Positions 14,978-22,788 of a stretch of DNA of 25,225 nucleotides are shown piece by piece. A program made the position numbers and the translations under genes. Each line of letters begins with the position of its first letter. The stretch's first letter is position 1. Origin of the DNA: Candidatus Moraniibacteriota bacterium. GTDB lineage: Bacteria; Patescibacteriota; Minisyncoccia; Moranbacterales; UBA9337. The stretch covers positions 1 through 25,225 of the forward strand of contig DNVQ01000020.1 in the NCBI GenBank assembly GCA_003507475.1, written 5' to 3'. Under the pieces are notes generated by a model. That model searched no databases. It had not been told where the DNA came from and was given only the letters and a program-made list of their open reading frames with translations.

Positions 14978-15079
14978 CCTGCCCGCCAATGCCTAATTAA
15001 ATAAATATTAAGAAATGAATTATTTATTGTGTTAAATTGATTTAACAAAACATTAATTGATAATGGCAAGGCAGGCGGG
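14978..15079. repeat. GC-rich inverted repeat enclosing about 70 bases of AT-rich DNA
   Basis: CCTGCCCGCCAATGCC (14978-14993) pairs imperfectly, with G-T pairs, with GGCAAGGCAGGCGGG (15065-15079). The loop is almost pure A and T with internal dyads. Confidence 0.5.
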
Positions 15080-15193
15080 GTTGATTTATTTTATTTTAGT
15101 CGTAAGGTGTGAACACTGTATCTGATGTGTGTTTGAAATATATTTAATATGTATTTATATGTATATGAACTTCAAAGTTCCCCTAAAGCGGAA

Positions 15194-15232
15194 AAAATAA
15201 AAACCATCAGCGTTGCTGATGATTTTTATTTT
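15194..15232 (-). terminator. Terminator of the glycan locus (bidirectional)
   Basis: An 18-bp stem with one mismatch, built around CATCAGC GTT GCTGATG, has A/T tracts that give a T-run on both strands. It lies 50 bases after the last minus-strand glycosyltransferase gene. Confidence 0.8.
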
Positions 15233-15283
15233 AGCAAAATTTGAATTCAAACTCATGAAAACATTAAAGTAATCAATCAAGAA

Positions 15284-16885
15284 TTATTTATTATTAAAAT
15301 TCAAAAGAACAAAGCGTTTTATTTTTATAGAATTTTTAAGTTCAAAGTTTTCTTTGTATTTTTCAATATTTTTATCTAAGTTTTTATTTTCAATTATAAC
15401 AAAAAATATTTCTTGGTCCTTGATTTTATCCTGAGACAAGAATATTGATCGGATATCTTCTTTGTTGCAGATATATTCTAAAGATCTTTTGAATTTGAAA
15501 TTTTCTATATAAATTTTTTCTAAGTTACTTTCTTGAGATATTTTTTTGATATGCTCGCACACTTCGTTGAGTTCTCCCAAGCTGATTCCGCCATAGCTAC
15601 TTTCCGAAGTGGTGTAGCTATCTAGATTATAAGTTTTATAGTAATTTAGCAAGTTAAAAAAGCTCACAAGAAGAATAAAAAATGTAATTGGCACAAGATA
15701 TACTTTTTTGAGCGAGGAGTTTAGTAATACCTGAATTATGAAACCAAGAAGTAAATAAGGCAAGAATTGTATTATGATAAAAAAGCGGATATTTAACTCA
15801 TTTCCTACTGGAATAAGGAGCAGGAATGATAATGTGACAAAGGAAATTAGTAAGTATAGGGTATTTTTGCTTTTAGTTAATTTATTTTTCTTGAATATTA
15901 AATATACGCCGCTTAAAAATATTAATAAGGAAGATAAGAATAGAGTTATTTCAGCAACATTTTTAGATTTGAATAGTTTAATTATGTTCAGCCAATTTTT
16001 TTGCGGTTCAATTCCGCTTAGATGATAGGCACTGCCCTGAAGGAAAAATTGAGCGGTATTGGAAATATTTTTTAATATAGATAATTTGCTTTCGGTTTTT
16101 GTTTGAGTGCCAGCAATGAAATCTTGGATGTTTTTGCCCCCGTTATTAGCAGCTTCATAGATAAACGGCAAGTTGAGGAAAATAATTATGCAAAAAAGAA
16201 CAAGGATTTTTTTAAAATTAATTTTTCCTTTTTTAAGATAAAGATAAGCAAGAGTTAAAAAAGTAAAAAGAGGCATTAAGATTAAAAGGGTGGTATGAAG
16301 TTGAATTCCAATGCCAATTATTACTCCTAAGAATATAAAATCACGATATGTAGAGGCGCGATTTATCGCGTCTTGATAGGAATAGTGAATAATTTTATTT
16401 AAAAGTAATAAAAAAGAAAAAACAAAAAAAGGAATGACATTGGGATTCCAAGCGAAATGAGCGTATTTCAGGGCATAAAAAGAAATAGCACAGAGAAATG
16501 TGAGAATAAGAGAGATGCTGGTTGGAAATATCTTTTTAAATAATAAATAGAATAAATAGATTGAAATTGTGGAAAGAATGGGAATAAAAAAGGCAATTCC
16601 GCTAGGAGTAAACCCGAAAATAGCACCGGATAAGTATTCCAAATAATAAAAAGCGGGTCCAAGATTAAATTTTGTGCCACCAGCTTTAGGCCCCAAAAGA
16701 GGGATTTCGCCTTGGCGCATTTCATCAATGATTTGGGCATCTCTCACTTGATCGTTATTAAAACGTAATAGTTCGGGAAAATTATATAATCTCAAAAAAG
16801 CGCCGATTAAAATTATTGATAAGAGAATAAGAGTAGTCTTATTGGAGACCCTACGAAGTAAGAATTTATACGAATTTACGAACAT
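15284..16885 (-). CDS. GT-C type membrane glycosyltransferase (ArnT/PMT-like, GT39-like)
   Basis: 533 residues with about ten membrane segments and a short C-terminal extracytoplasmic tail. The first loop carries RFNNDQVRDA (residues 41-50), in the place of the acidic catalytic loop of GT-C enzymes, which use polyprenyl-phosphate sugars on the outer face of the membrane. GTKFNLGPAFYYLEYLSG and FYALKYAHFAWNPN are typical of this broad group. Acceptor and sugar cannot be deduced. The segment QDAINRASTY (about 171-180) is encoded by an inserted GC-rich palindrome (separate entry). The first codons resemble the word repeats outside the gene (TTCGTAAATTCGT), so the true start could be slightly downstream. 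It is the last gene of the minus-strand locus. Confidence 0.85.
   Translation of the reverse strand: MFVNSYKFLLRRVSNKTTLILLSIILIGAFLRLYNFPELLRFNNDQVRDAQIIDEMRQGEIPLLGPKAGGTKFNLGPAFYYLEYLSGAIFGFTPSGIAFFIPILSTISIYLFYLLFKKIFPTSISLILTFLCAISFYALKYAHFAWNPNVIPFFVFSFLLLLNKIIHYSYQDAINRASTYRDFIFLGVIIGIGIQLHTTLLILMPLFTFLTLAYLYLKKGKINFKKILVLFCIIIFLNLPFIYEAANNGGKNIQDFIAGTQTKTESKLSILKNISNTAQFFLQGSAYHLSGIEPQKNWLNIIKLFKSKNVAEITLFLSSLLIFLSGVYLIFKKNKLTKSKNTLYLLISFVTLSFLLLIPVGNELNIRFFIIIQFLPYLLLGFIIQVLLNSSLKKVYLVPITFFILLVSFFNLLNYYKTYNLDSYTTSESSYGGISLGELNEVCEHIKKISQESNLEKIYIENFKFKRSLEYICNKEDIRSIFLSQDKIKDQEIFFVIIENKNLDKNIEKYKENFELKNSIKIKRFVLLNFNNK
16351..16375. repeat. Palindromic element inside the glycosyltransferase coding frame
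   Basis: The core CGCGATTTATCGCG is a 6-bp perfect inverted repeat with flanks TAGAGG and TCTTG that are nearly symmetric. It is an abrupt GC island in an AT-rich gene and keeps the reading frame open. The sequence recalls a dispersed bacterial repeat of the form GAGACGCGAT...ATCGCGTCTC. Confidence 0.7.
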
Positions 16886-16921
16886 ATGAGTTGAGTTGTT
16901 ATGTTGCTAAGTTATTTATTA

Positions 16922-17068
16922 TTTAGTTAGCGAATTAACGAGTTAACGAATTGATAACTAAGATTTAAGATGACTGATTACAGATGACTGATGACTTGTT
17001 GTTGTGTATTGTTTTAATGTTCTCGTGTTTTCATGATGCATATTCTATGCTTTATGTTTCATGCTACG
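16922..17068. repeat. Three word-repeat families in one gap
   Basis: TTAGCGAATTAACGAGTTAACG (16927 region) is followed by GATGACTGATTACAGATGACTG (16969-17000), then by ATTCTATGCTTTATGTTTC and ATGC (17041-17065). Each family recurs in other gaps. Confidence 0.75.
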
Positions 17069-17075
17069 TGACTTT

Positions 17076-18971
17076 TTATTTTTCAAATTTCACAATTTTG
17101 ATAAAATTACCTGGCCGATTATCGATTAAAAGTTGCCAGACATAATTTTTATCTAAATTTTTGAAATAATATTGGCTATCTTTGGTAAATTGGGAATTAG
17201 GGGTAAATTCAAAATGATTTTTTTCTTTAAGTGCCCCTCTTTTGGAAATAACAAAATAATCCGGCTCAACTAGATTTAAATCTATTTTTCGACTTCTTAG
17301 GCATTGACCCTTAAAAAATCGGCAAACAGTGTCGCTATTAGACCAAATGATTAATTTTTCTGCTTGAGGCAAGGAATTTAAGTATTGAGCAGCTTCGTAA
17401 GCGCCATGACCCCAAGAGTCATGAATAGTATATTTTTGTGGTAAAAGAAGATTAGTATAGCTGAAGTAAAAAGGTTTAATTTGCCATAATTGAATTATTC
17501 CAATAATTAAAATTATACCGCTAAGAATGATAATATTTTTATTAGATTTAAATTTAAGCGCATTTAATAATTCTATCAGAGAAACAGCGCCAAAAATTAA
17601 AATAAATGGATAAAGAATGATGGAGTAACGGGCGTTGGTAACAATGTGGGCCAAAAGAGTGGAGATGAAATAGAGTATTGCAAAAAGAGATGTGGCAAAG
17701 AAAATTAAATAATTTTCGGGGGAAATCTTCTTTCTATAGGCTTGAATGGTGATAAAAATAACAAGTAATATTAAAAGCGGAGAGATAGAAAAAATAAAAG
17801 GGTAAGCCTCCATTAAGAATAATTTGGCAGTATCCATGATGGATTCATTTTTTCGATTCAAGAGAGGCTTGAAGTTGAATTCCTTGGGTTCATTAAGATA
17901 GGCCAGATCGCGCAACTCGCTTACGGGAGCAATTTTTTGATTGATCCAGACATTAAGAACGGAAATTATTATTAAGAAAGAAAGAAGAGAAAGACTCAAA
18001 GCTAAAATAATATTTTTTTTCTTGGCAATCGCTTGGTTAATTTGTCCTAAAATATCTTTTTTCCAAGTAATTAGAAGCGCCAATGCTAAAACTAAGCCAA
18101 TGCCTAAAGAAATAATTTTTATATTTAAAAACTGAGAAATGCCCTTGAATAAATAATCCGGATTAACAAAAACGGCTGGAAGAAAAAAAGCGAAAACGCC
18201 AAGGGAGATAATAAATATTGTAATTATTTCTAAAATGTAATGAGTAAGGATTTTCCAATTAAATTTAAGAGCTTCTGAGGGTTCTTGAAAAATAATTTTT
18301 CCCAGCATGGCTAAGGTAAAGAAAGCAAAAAGAATAAAGGCGGTGTATTTGGAGAGCAAAGCCAAGCCAGTCAAGACGCCACAAGCGATGAGAAAGCTCC
18401 TGCTTTGAGTTTTAAGCAGGGCCAAGTAGGCCAAAGTTGAAAGACTACCAAAAATCCAAAAAAAGCTGTCAGGGTTAATAATTTGAGAGATTCCCAATAA
18501 GATTGAGTTGGTAGAGACCAAGATCGTAATGAGAAGCGCAAGCGGGTATGAATTAAGAGCTTTATAAGATAAATAAAAGAAAGCTAAAAGTGAAAGGGTG
18601 GCAAAAATTAAGATAGGTAAGCGAAAATTAAAGTTAGTTATTTCCGATTGTTGATAATTATATTTTTCAAATAATTTGGGATTAGCATGGTTTTCAATTG
18701 GTAAATATTGATTTTCTTTGGGATTGGGTTCAGAAATAAGTCCAAAGCCTGAAATAAGAGCCACGGTCACGCCGGGTTTATCATTGATATAAGTTTTTTC
18801 CCAATCTTTTTCCTTGAGCGCTTGCCAATACTGAGGAATACGATCATATTTCCAAAGATGTTCGTCAGTGGTTTCAAATTTTCCCAAGTGATAAAAGCCA
18901 AAGGAAAAAAAAGATATTATGGAAATGAATAAAATTAAAAAAGTTAAGATTTTTTGGTGTTTTTGATTCAT
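17076..18971 (-). CDS. GT-C type membrane glycosyltransferase (GT39-like), paralogue of the next gene upstream
   Basis: 631 residues from the ATG at 18971; a TTG at 19010 would add 13 residues but is less convincing. An N-terminal membrane anchor is followed by TTDEHLWKYDRIPQYW (Asp36-Glu37, the usual acidic GT-C loop) and DWEKTYINDKPGVTVALISG. About ten more membrane segments and a soluble C-terminal domain of about 110 residues follow. That domain contains HGAYEAAQYLNSLP, IIWSNSDTVCRFFKGQC with a Cys pair, and PDYFVISKRG, and ends in NRPGNFIKIVKF. The upstream gene (19217-21436) shares all these blocks, so the two arose by tandem duplication. Substrate unknown. Confidence 0.85.
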   Translation of the reverse strand: MNQKHQKILTFLILFISIISFFSFGFYHLGKFETTDEHLWKYDRIPQYWQALKEKDWEKTYINDKPGVTVALISGFGLISEPNPKENQYLPIENHANPKLFEKYNYQQSEITNFNFRLPILIFATLSLLAFFYLSYKALNSYPLALLITILVSTNSILLGISQIINPDSFFWIFGSLSTLAYLALLKTQSRSFLIACGVLTGLALLSKYTAFILFAFFTLAMLGKIIFQEPSEALKFNWKILTHYILEIITIFIISLGVFAFFLPAVFVNPDYLFKGISQFLNIKIISLGIGLVLALALLITWKKDILGQINQAIAKKKNIILALSLSLLSFLIIISVLNVWINQKIAPVSELRDLAYLNEPKEFNFKPLLNRKNESIMDTAKLFLMEAYPFIFSISPLLILLVIFITIQAYRKKISPENYLIFFATSLFAILYFISTLLAHIVTNARYSIILYPFILIFGAVSLIELLNALKFKSNKNIIILSGIILIIGIIQLWQIKPFYFSYTNLLLPQKYTIHDSWGHGAYEAAQYLNSLPQAEKLIIWSNSDTVCRFFKGQCLRSRKIDLNLVEPDYFVISKRGALKEKNHFEFTPNSQFTKDSQYYFKNLDKNYVWQLLIDNRPGNFIKIVKFEK

Positions 18972-19044
18972 GTTTTTTTTAAAATATAGAAATATTATGT
19001 GAAATTGCAATTCCTCGTTAACCCTTCTTTGTTTGTTTTCGCTT

Positions 19045-19169
19045 GTCTCTGCGAGTAAATTCTGTACTCGGAATTTAAGTGGCAGTCCAGTTCTTTAAAA
19101 TATGTCTAAATCTGATATTTTATATTCTTGGATTGCCACGTCAGGAGTACCTTCCTCGCAAAGACAGAC
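19045..19169. repeat. Imperfect terminal-inverted-repeat element, about 125 bp
   Basis: The left arm reads GTCTCTGCGAG ... GTGGCAGTCCAG. The right arm, read in reverse complement, gives GTCTTTGCGAGG ... GTGGCAATCCAAG. The two arms lie head to head around a 35-base AT-rich centre. It has no coding capacity. The arm words recall a dispersed palindromic repeat (TTGCGAGG ... CGTGGCAATCC) that I have seen in unrelated bacteria; that likeness is from memory. Confidence 0.7.
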
Positions 19170-19216
19170 CTGCCTTTATTACTGGGTTAGTGAGGAGCTG
19201 TTTAAGATTAATATAA

Positions 19217-21436
19217 TTATTTTTTAAAATCTTGGGCTTTTAGAATTTTAACATAATTTCCCTCCCGATTACCAATAAAAAGATTAAATTCAGCCTCAGT
19301 TGAATTATATATTTTCTCAAAATCATATGGCAAGGAGGTTTTGTTGCGAGTCTCATTTAGTATTTTATTTTCTCTGCCGGAAGATATGACAAAATAATTA
19401 AGCCCGGGACTATTTTCAAAAGAAAGTGTGTCATAAAAAGAATCGCATTGGCCAATAAAAAATGCGCAAACTCCTTTTTTGTCTGTCCAGATAGATAAGT
19501 TTTGAGCATCGGGTAAAGAATTTAGATATTCAGCTACCTCATAGGAGCCATCACCCATATCTTTGACATCGACGATATAATTTTTTGGCAAAAGAAATGA
19601 GGCATAGCCCAAATAATGAGGTTGAGTATTTAAAAGTGTATAAAAACTTATTGCGAGAAGTAGAGCGGCGGTTATTTCGAAGCCATGGCTTTGTTTTGGC
19701 AGTTTAAGCAATTTTGAAATGCCTAGGGCGGAAGTTATCAAAAGGAGGGGATAAAGAATTACTTGGTAGCGAATAGTGGAAACAACTTCGTTGAATGTGG
19801 TGGCAAAATAATAAAGCAAAATAAAGGTAATGAAATAAAAAATTATTTTTATCTCGCGATTGTGCTCTCTTTTTTTATTAAAAAATATAAAAATAGCGCT
19901 GGCTAATCCCAAAATAACAATGGGCAAGGAGGCGAAAATTAGTGGATAAAAGTTGGCACTGAAGATAGCTAGGAATGAATTGAAGCGATGAGAGGTTTTT
20001 GGAGAACTGAGAATGTTTTCAAAATCTACCCATTGCATTTTTAGATAAGTATTTAAAAAAACAAAGACGATAAATGCACAAAACAGCCCAACTATAAAAA
20101 ACATCAGATACTTTCTGTTTTTAAAGAAAAAATTTAAAATAGGTTGAGTAATTTTATTTTTTAGTATAAAAGTATCAATGATTAAAAATAAAGCCAAGGC
20201 AATAAAAATAGGCGCAATGACAATAAAAGCTTGGCTTAAAATAGTGCCGGTAAATAGTTTGCTAAGGTTAACCCATGTTTCTGGAAATAAAATAAAGAAA
20301 GTCACTAAAGAAATCAAAACAACAGAAAAGAAATGAGTAAATGATTTTTTTAAGTATTGAGTAATGTTTTCTTTTTTGGTTTTGAAAAGATATTCTAAAA
20401 ATATCAAACCAAAGAAAAATATATACAAAATATTAGCCACGTATTTAGTTAAAATAGCTAGGCCCAATAAAAATCCTGATAAATATAGCCAAAAACGAGT
20501 TTCTTTTTTAAGAAAAATAAGATAGGCCAAAATAGTGAGCGGGGCAAAGACCCAGAGGATTGCGTCTGGATTAATAATGCGACTCATGCCGATTAGCATT
20601 GGAGAAGTACTAATAAAAACAATAGATAAAAGGGCGACTCTTTTGCCCAATAGTTCTTGAATAAAAATATAAAAAAGAATTAATGATAGTAGACAAAAAA
20701 TAACAAGCGGAAGACGGAAGGCTTTGTTCATCTGGCGGATGTCTTTTTGAGAATCAAAATTATCAAGTTTGGCGTATTCTAGGGGTTTGTTAAAGAAAAG
20801 TCCTATTCCGGCAATTTCCACAACGGTAATTCCTGGCTTGTCGCTGATGGATGTGTTTTTCCAGTCCATTTCGCCGACATTTTTCCAAAAGTAGGGAATA
20901 CGATCAAAAGTCCAAAGCGGTTCATCCACTCCCGCATAGTTTTCAATTTTATGGGTGGCGAAATACCCAAAAGTGGAAAGAGCAATAAATAATATTATTA
21001 AAGTCGATAGGCCTTGATTTTTAAGCCACTTTAAAGAATTTGTTTTTTCTTTGGAGGCGAAATTATTTTTAGTTTCGATGAAAAATAAAGCCCAGCTCAA
21101 TAAATAAAAACCGGTTAAAAAATAAAAAAAGAAATGCGCCTTAGTTTCACTATTGAGTATATAAAAGCCCAAAATAAAAACAATTTCTGTGGGAAGAAAT
21201 GTCAAAAGAAATGTTTTTGCCAGTTGAGATATTTTTTCATTTTTAAAAAATTTCCATAAAACATAACCCAATCCTGCAAAACAAGCAATATAAATCAAAT
21301 AATGGATTTTGATATTGTCAAAAATCATTGGAAAAGCGTTGGTGGATTTGCGCTCGATGAAAAAATAAGAGTTTAAAGTTAGAATAGCAGAAATTGCAAT
21401 AAGTAGAGAGTATCTAGTTTGTTTTAAAAAATTCAT
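19217..21436 (-). CDS. GT-C type membrane glycosyltransferase (GT39-like) with extra N-terminal membrane domain
   Basis: 739 residues. Its core aligns block for block with the 631-residue neighbour: GVDEPLWTFDRIPYFW (Asp171-Glu172), DWKNTSISDKPGITVVEIAG, SYEVAEYLNSLPDAQNLSIW, GVCAFFIGQC, YFVISSGREN and a final NREGNYVKILK. It differs by about 135 extra N-terminal residues with roughly four membrane segments, absent from the paralogue. The conserved Cys pair in the C-terminal extracytoplasmic domain could form a disulfide. The two genes are separated by 245 bases holding an inverted-repeat element. Sugar donor and acceptor are unknown. Confidence 0.85.
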   Translation of the reverse strand: MNFLKQTRYSLLIAISAILTLNSYFFIERKSTNAFPMIFDNIKIHYLIYIACFAGLGYVLWKFFKNEKISQLAKTFLLTFLPTEIVFILGFYILNSETKAHFFFYFLTGFYLLSWALFFIETKNNFASKEKTNSLKWLKNQGLSTLIILFIALSTFGYFATHKIENYAGVDEPLWTFDRIPYFWKNVGEMDWKNTSISDKPGITVVEIAGIGLFFNKPLEYAKLDNFDSQKDIRQMNKAFRLPLVIFCLLSLILFYIFIQELLGKRVALLSIVFISTSPMLIGMSRIINPDAILWVFAPLTILAYLIFLKKETRFWLYLSGFLLGLAILTKYVANILYIFFFGLIFLEYLFKTKKENITQYLKKSFTHFFSVVLISLVTFFILFPETWVNLSKLFTGTILSQAFIVIAPIFIALALFLIIDTFILKNKITQPILNFFFKNRKYLMFFIVGLFCAFIVFVFLNTYLKMQWVDFENILSSPKTSHRFNSFLAIFSANFYPLIFASLPIVILGLASAIFIFFNKKREHNREIKIIFYFITFILLYYFATTFNEVVSTIRYQVILYPLLLITSALGISKLLKLPKQSHGFEITAALLLAISFYTLLNTQPHYLGYASFLLPKNYIVDVKDMGDGSYEVAEYLNSLPDAQNLSIWTDKKGVCAFFIGQCDSFYDTLSFENSPGLNYFVISSGRENKILNETRNKTSLPYDFEKIYNSTEAEFNLFIGNREGNYVKILKAQDFKK

Positions 21437-21450
21437 AAAGTAATAATTTA

Positions 21451-21606
21451 GTCATCGGTCAAAAGTCACTGGTCATCGAGGTTAAAATGTATCTTAATGA
21501 CTGATTGCGAATGACTGATGACTTTAAGCATTTTAATGTTAACGTTTTAATATGCTAACGTGCCAACATGTTTCATGCTCTTTGTTGTATGCTTCATGTT
21601 CTATGA
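21451..21606. repeat. GACTGATGA, TTAACGTTTTAATATGC and ATGCTTCATGTT word repeats
   Basis: Words occur in both orientations: AGTCATCGG, AGTCACTGGTCATCG, GACTGATTGCGAATGACTG, then ACGTTTTAATATGCTAACG, then CATGTTTCATGC and GTATGCTTCATGTTCTATG. It is the richest repeat gap in the window and lies directly upstream of the 739-residue protein gene. Confidence 0.75.
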
Positions 21607-21648
21607 TTCTTAGTATAGCGAAAAATAGGGAAAAAATAAAGGAAAATT

Positions 21649-21676
21649 AAAAACAGACCGTTCGGGGTCTGTTTTT
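21649..21676 (-). terminator. Terminator after the beta-helix gene (bidirectional)
   Basis: AAAAACAGACC (21649-21659) pairs perfectly with GGTCTGTTTTT (21666-21676), an 11-bp stem with a 6-base loop. It is 13 bases after the stop codon of the secreted beta-helix protein. Confidence 0.85.
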
Positions 21677-21689
21677 AGGAAATTTGTTT

Positions 21690-22637
21690 TTAGTAGGCTA
21701 TGAATTTGCAGCGAGTAGCAAAAATTCCCAGTTTATTATCTAAAATAGTATTACCTTTTGGATTGACTGATTGAGACCACAACACTGGCTTGTCGCTTGT
21801 TAAATCGCTAGGAGTACTGCAATCAATTCCAAATTGTTTATTAGAAGAAAGTTTATTTTTAGTAATATAGCTGTTGCTTAGGGAACTTAGTCCGCCCTTA
21901 TAGGCTTGCAGTTCTATGCCGCTGGAGGAGTTTTTGTAAATTTTATTTTTATTTATATCGATTTTTGATCTTTCTACTATAAGTTCAACGCCACCTTCTC
22001 CATTTTTATAAATTTCGTTGCTTTTTATGCTTCCCTTGGCGCTAGAACGCACGTCGATACCCTCTTCTTCGTTGTCATAGATTTCGTTATCATAAATTTT
22101 GGCGTAATTGCTTTTTTTGATATAAATTCCTTTGCCGTCGTTGTCGCTAATGGTACAATCTTTAATGGTAACGACTCTTTTCTTGCTTGATTCCTCAATA
22201 TTGATGCCTATTTTTTCAGTTTTTTGAATTTTTACCTTACTGATCTCCACTTTAGAATTTTTTTCCACAGAGATTCCTATTTTTCCTTTATAAATTTTTA
22301 TATTTTTTAAAATTGTTTTGTTATCCATAGTCACCACCGTACTAAAGCCATCGCCATTGATGATGGCATTGTTTTTGTTTTCGCCATAAAGTTCTATGTT
22401 GTCGGTTAAATTTATTTTTTCAGCATACTCCCCGTTGGATACATAAATTTTCCGGTTTTCGGCATCGTTGTTTTTGGCTAAAGCGATTGCTTCCTCAATA
22501 GTGTTAAAAGGATTGGCTTCTGTGCCATCTTCAGTGCCAGAATTATTTATATCAACAAAGATATTATAAGTTTCTGCGGAAACATTTGTTGATACAAATA
22601 GAAAAAAAGTTAAAAATAACAGCGTTTTTATATTCAT
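21690..22637 (-). CDS. Secreted right-handed parallel beta-helix protein
   Basis: 315 residues. An N-terminal signal peptide (residues 1-21, cleavage likely after NVSA) precedes IFVDINNSGTEDGTEANPFNT, the usual entry of DUF1565/pectate-lyase-like helices. About eight to ten coils follow with the pattern GI.I..S....I..N.I..N: IEESSKKRVVTIKDCTISDN, GIYIKKSNYAKIYDNEIYDN, GIDVRSSAKGSIKSNEIYKN. Such proteins bind or process polysaccharides, including NosD and carbohydrate-processing epimerases or lyases. No catalytic residues can be assigned. Between glycosyltransferases and a flippase it may act on the exported glycan. It has its own terminator. Confidence 0.88.
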   Translation of the reverse strand: MNIKTLLFLTFFLFVSTNVSAETYNIFVDINNSGTEDGTEANPFNTIEEAIALAKNNDAENRKIYVSNGEYAEKINLTDNIELYGENKNNAIINGDGFSTVVTMDNKTILKNIKIYKGKIGISVEKNSKVEISKVKIQKTEKIGINIEESSKKRVVTIKDCTISDNDGKGIYIKKSNYAKIYDNEIYDNEEEGIDVRSSAKGSIKSNEIYKNGEGGVELIVERSKIDINKNKIYKNSSSGIELQAYKGGLSSLSNSYITKNKLSSNKQFGIDCSTPSDLTSDKPVLWSQSVNPKGNTILDNKLGIFATRCKFIAY

Positions 22638-22700
22638 ATTGTTTTTGGAAATTACGCACTCTTATCCGCCTCCTCTTTAATTTTTTCTTTGCGCCACCAT

Positions 22701-22736
22701 CTCGCTTTGGCAGTAGCTACAGCGGAGCGAGGCAAA
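22701..22736. repeat. Short GC-rich palindrome
   Basis: CTCGCT (22701-22706) and AGCGAG (22726-22731) form a stem around TTGGCAGTAGCTACAGCGG, overlapping a second CTTTG/CAAAG pairing. The words GCGGAGCGAGGC are related to the core at 14735-14786. Confidence 0.5.
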
Positions 22737-22788
22737 GTTAAAGTAATAAGCAATCAGAGAAGGGAAAGGGTGAGTTCGCAATTTTTAC

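Larger units (their letters stand above)
14649..15190. other. Gene-free interval rich in palindromes
   Basis: No reading frame of note on either strand. Besides the inverted repeats listed separately it contains CCCTGA/TCAGGG (14804 region), GACACCT/AGGATGTC (14938-14954) and GAACTT/AAGTTC (15168 region). The density of structures suggests either RNA genes that I cannot classify or an accumulation of palindromic elements. Confidence 0.5.

Noticed and set aside
14106..15190. tmRNA, RNase P RNA, SRP RNA or 6S RNA in the gene-free region
   Set aside because: I searched by eye on both strands for their conserved cores and found none; a divergent form remains possible, so the RNA is left unassigned.
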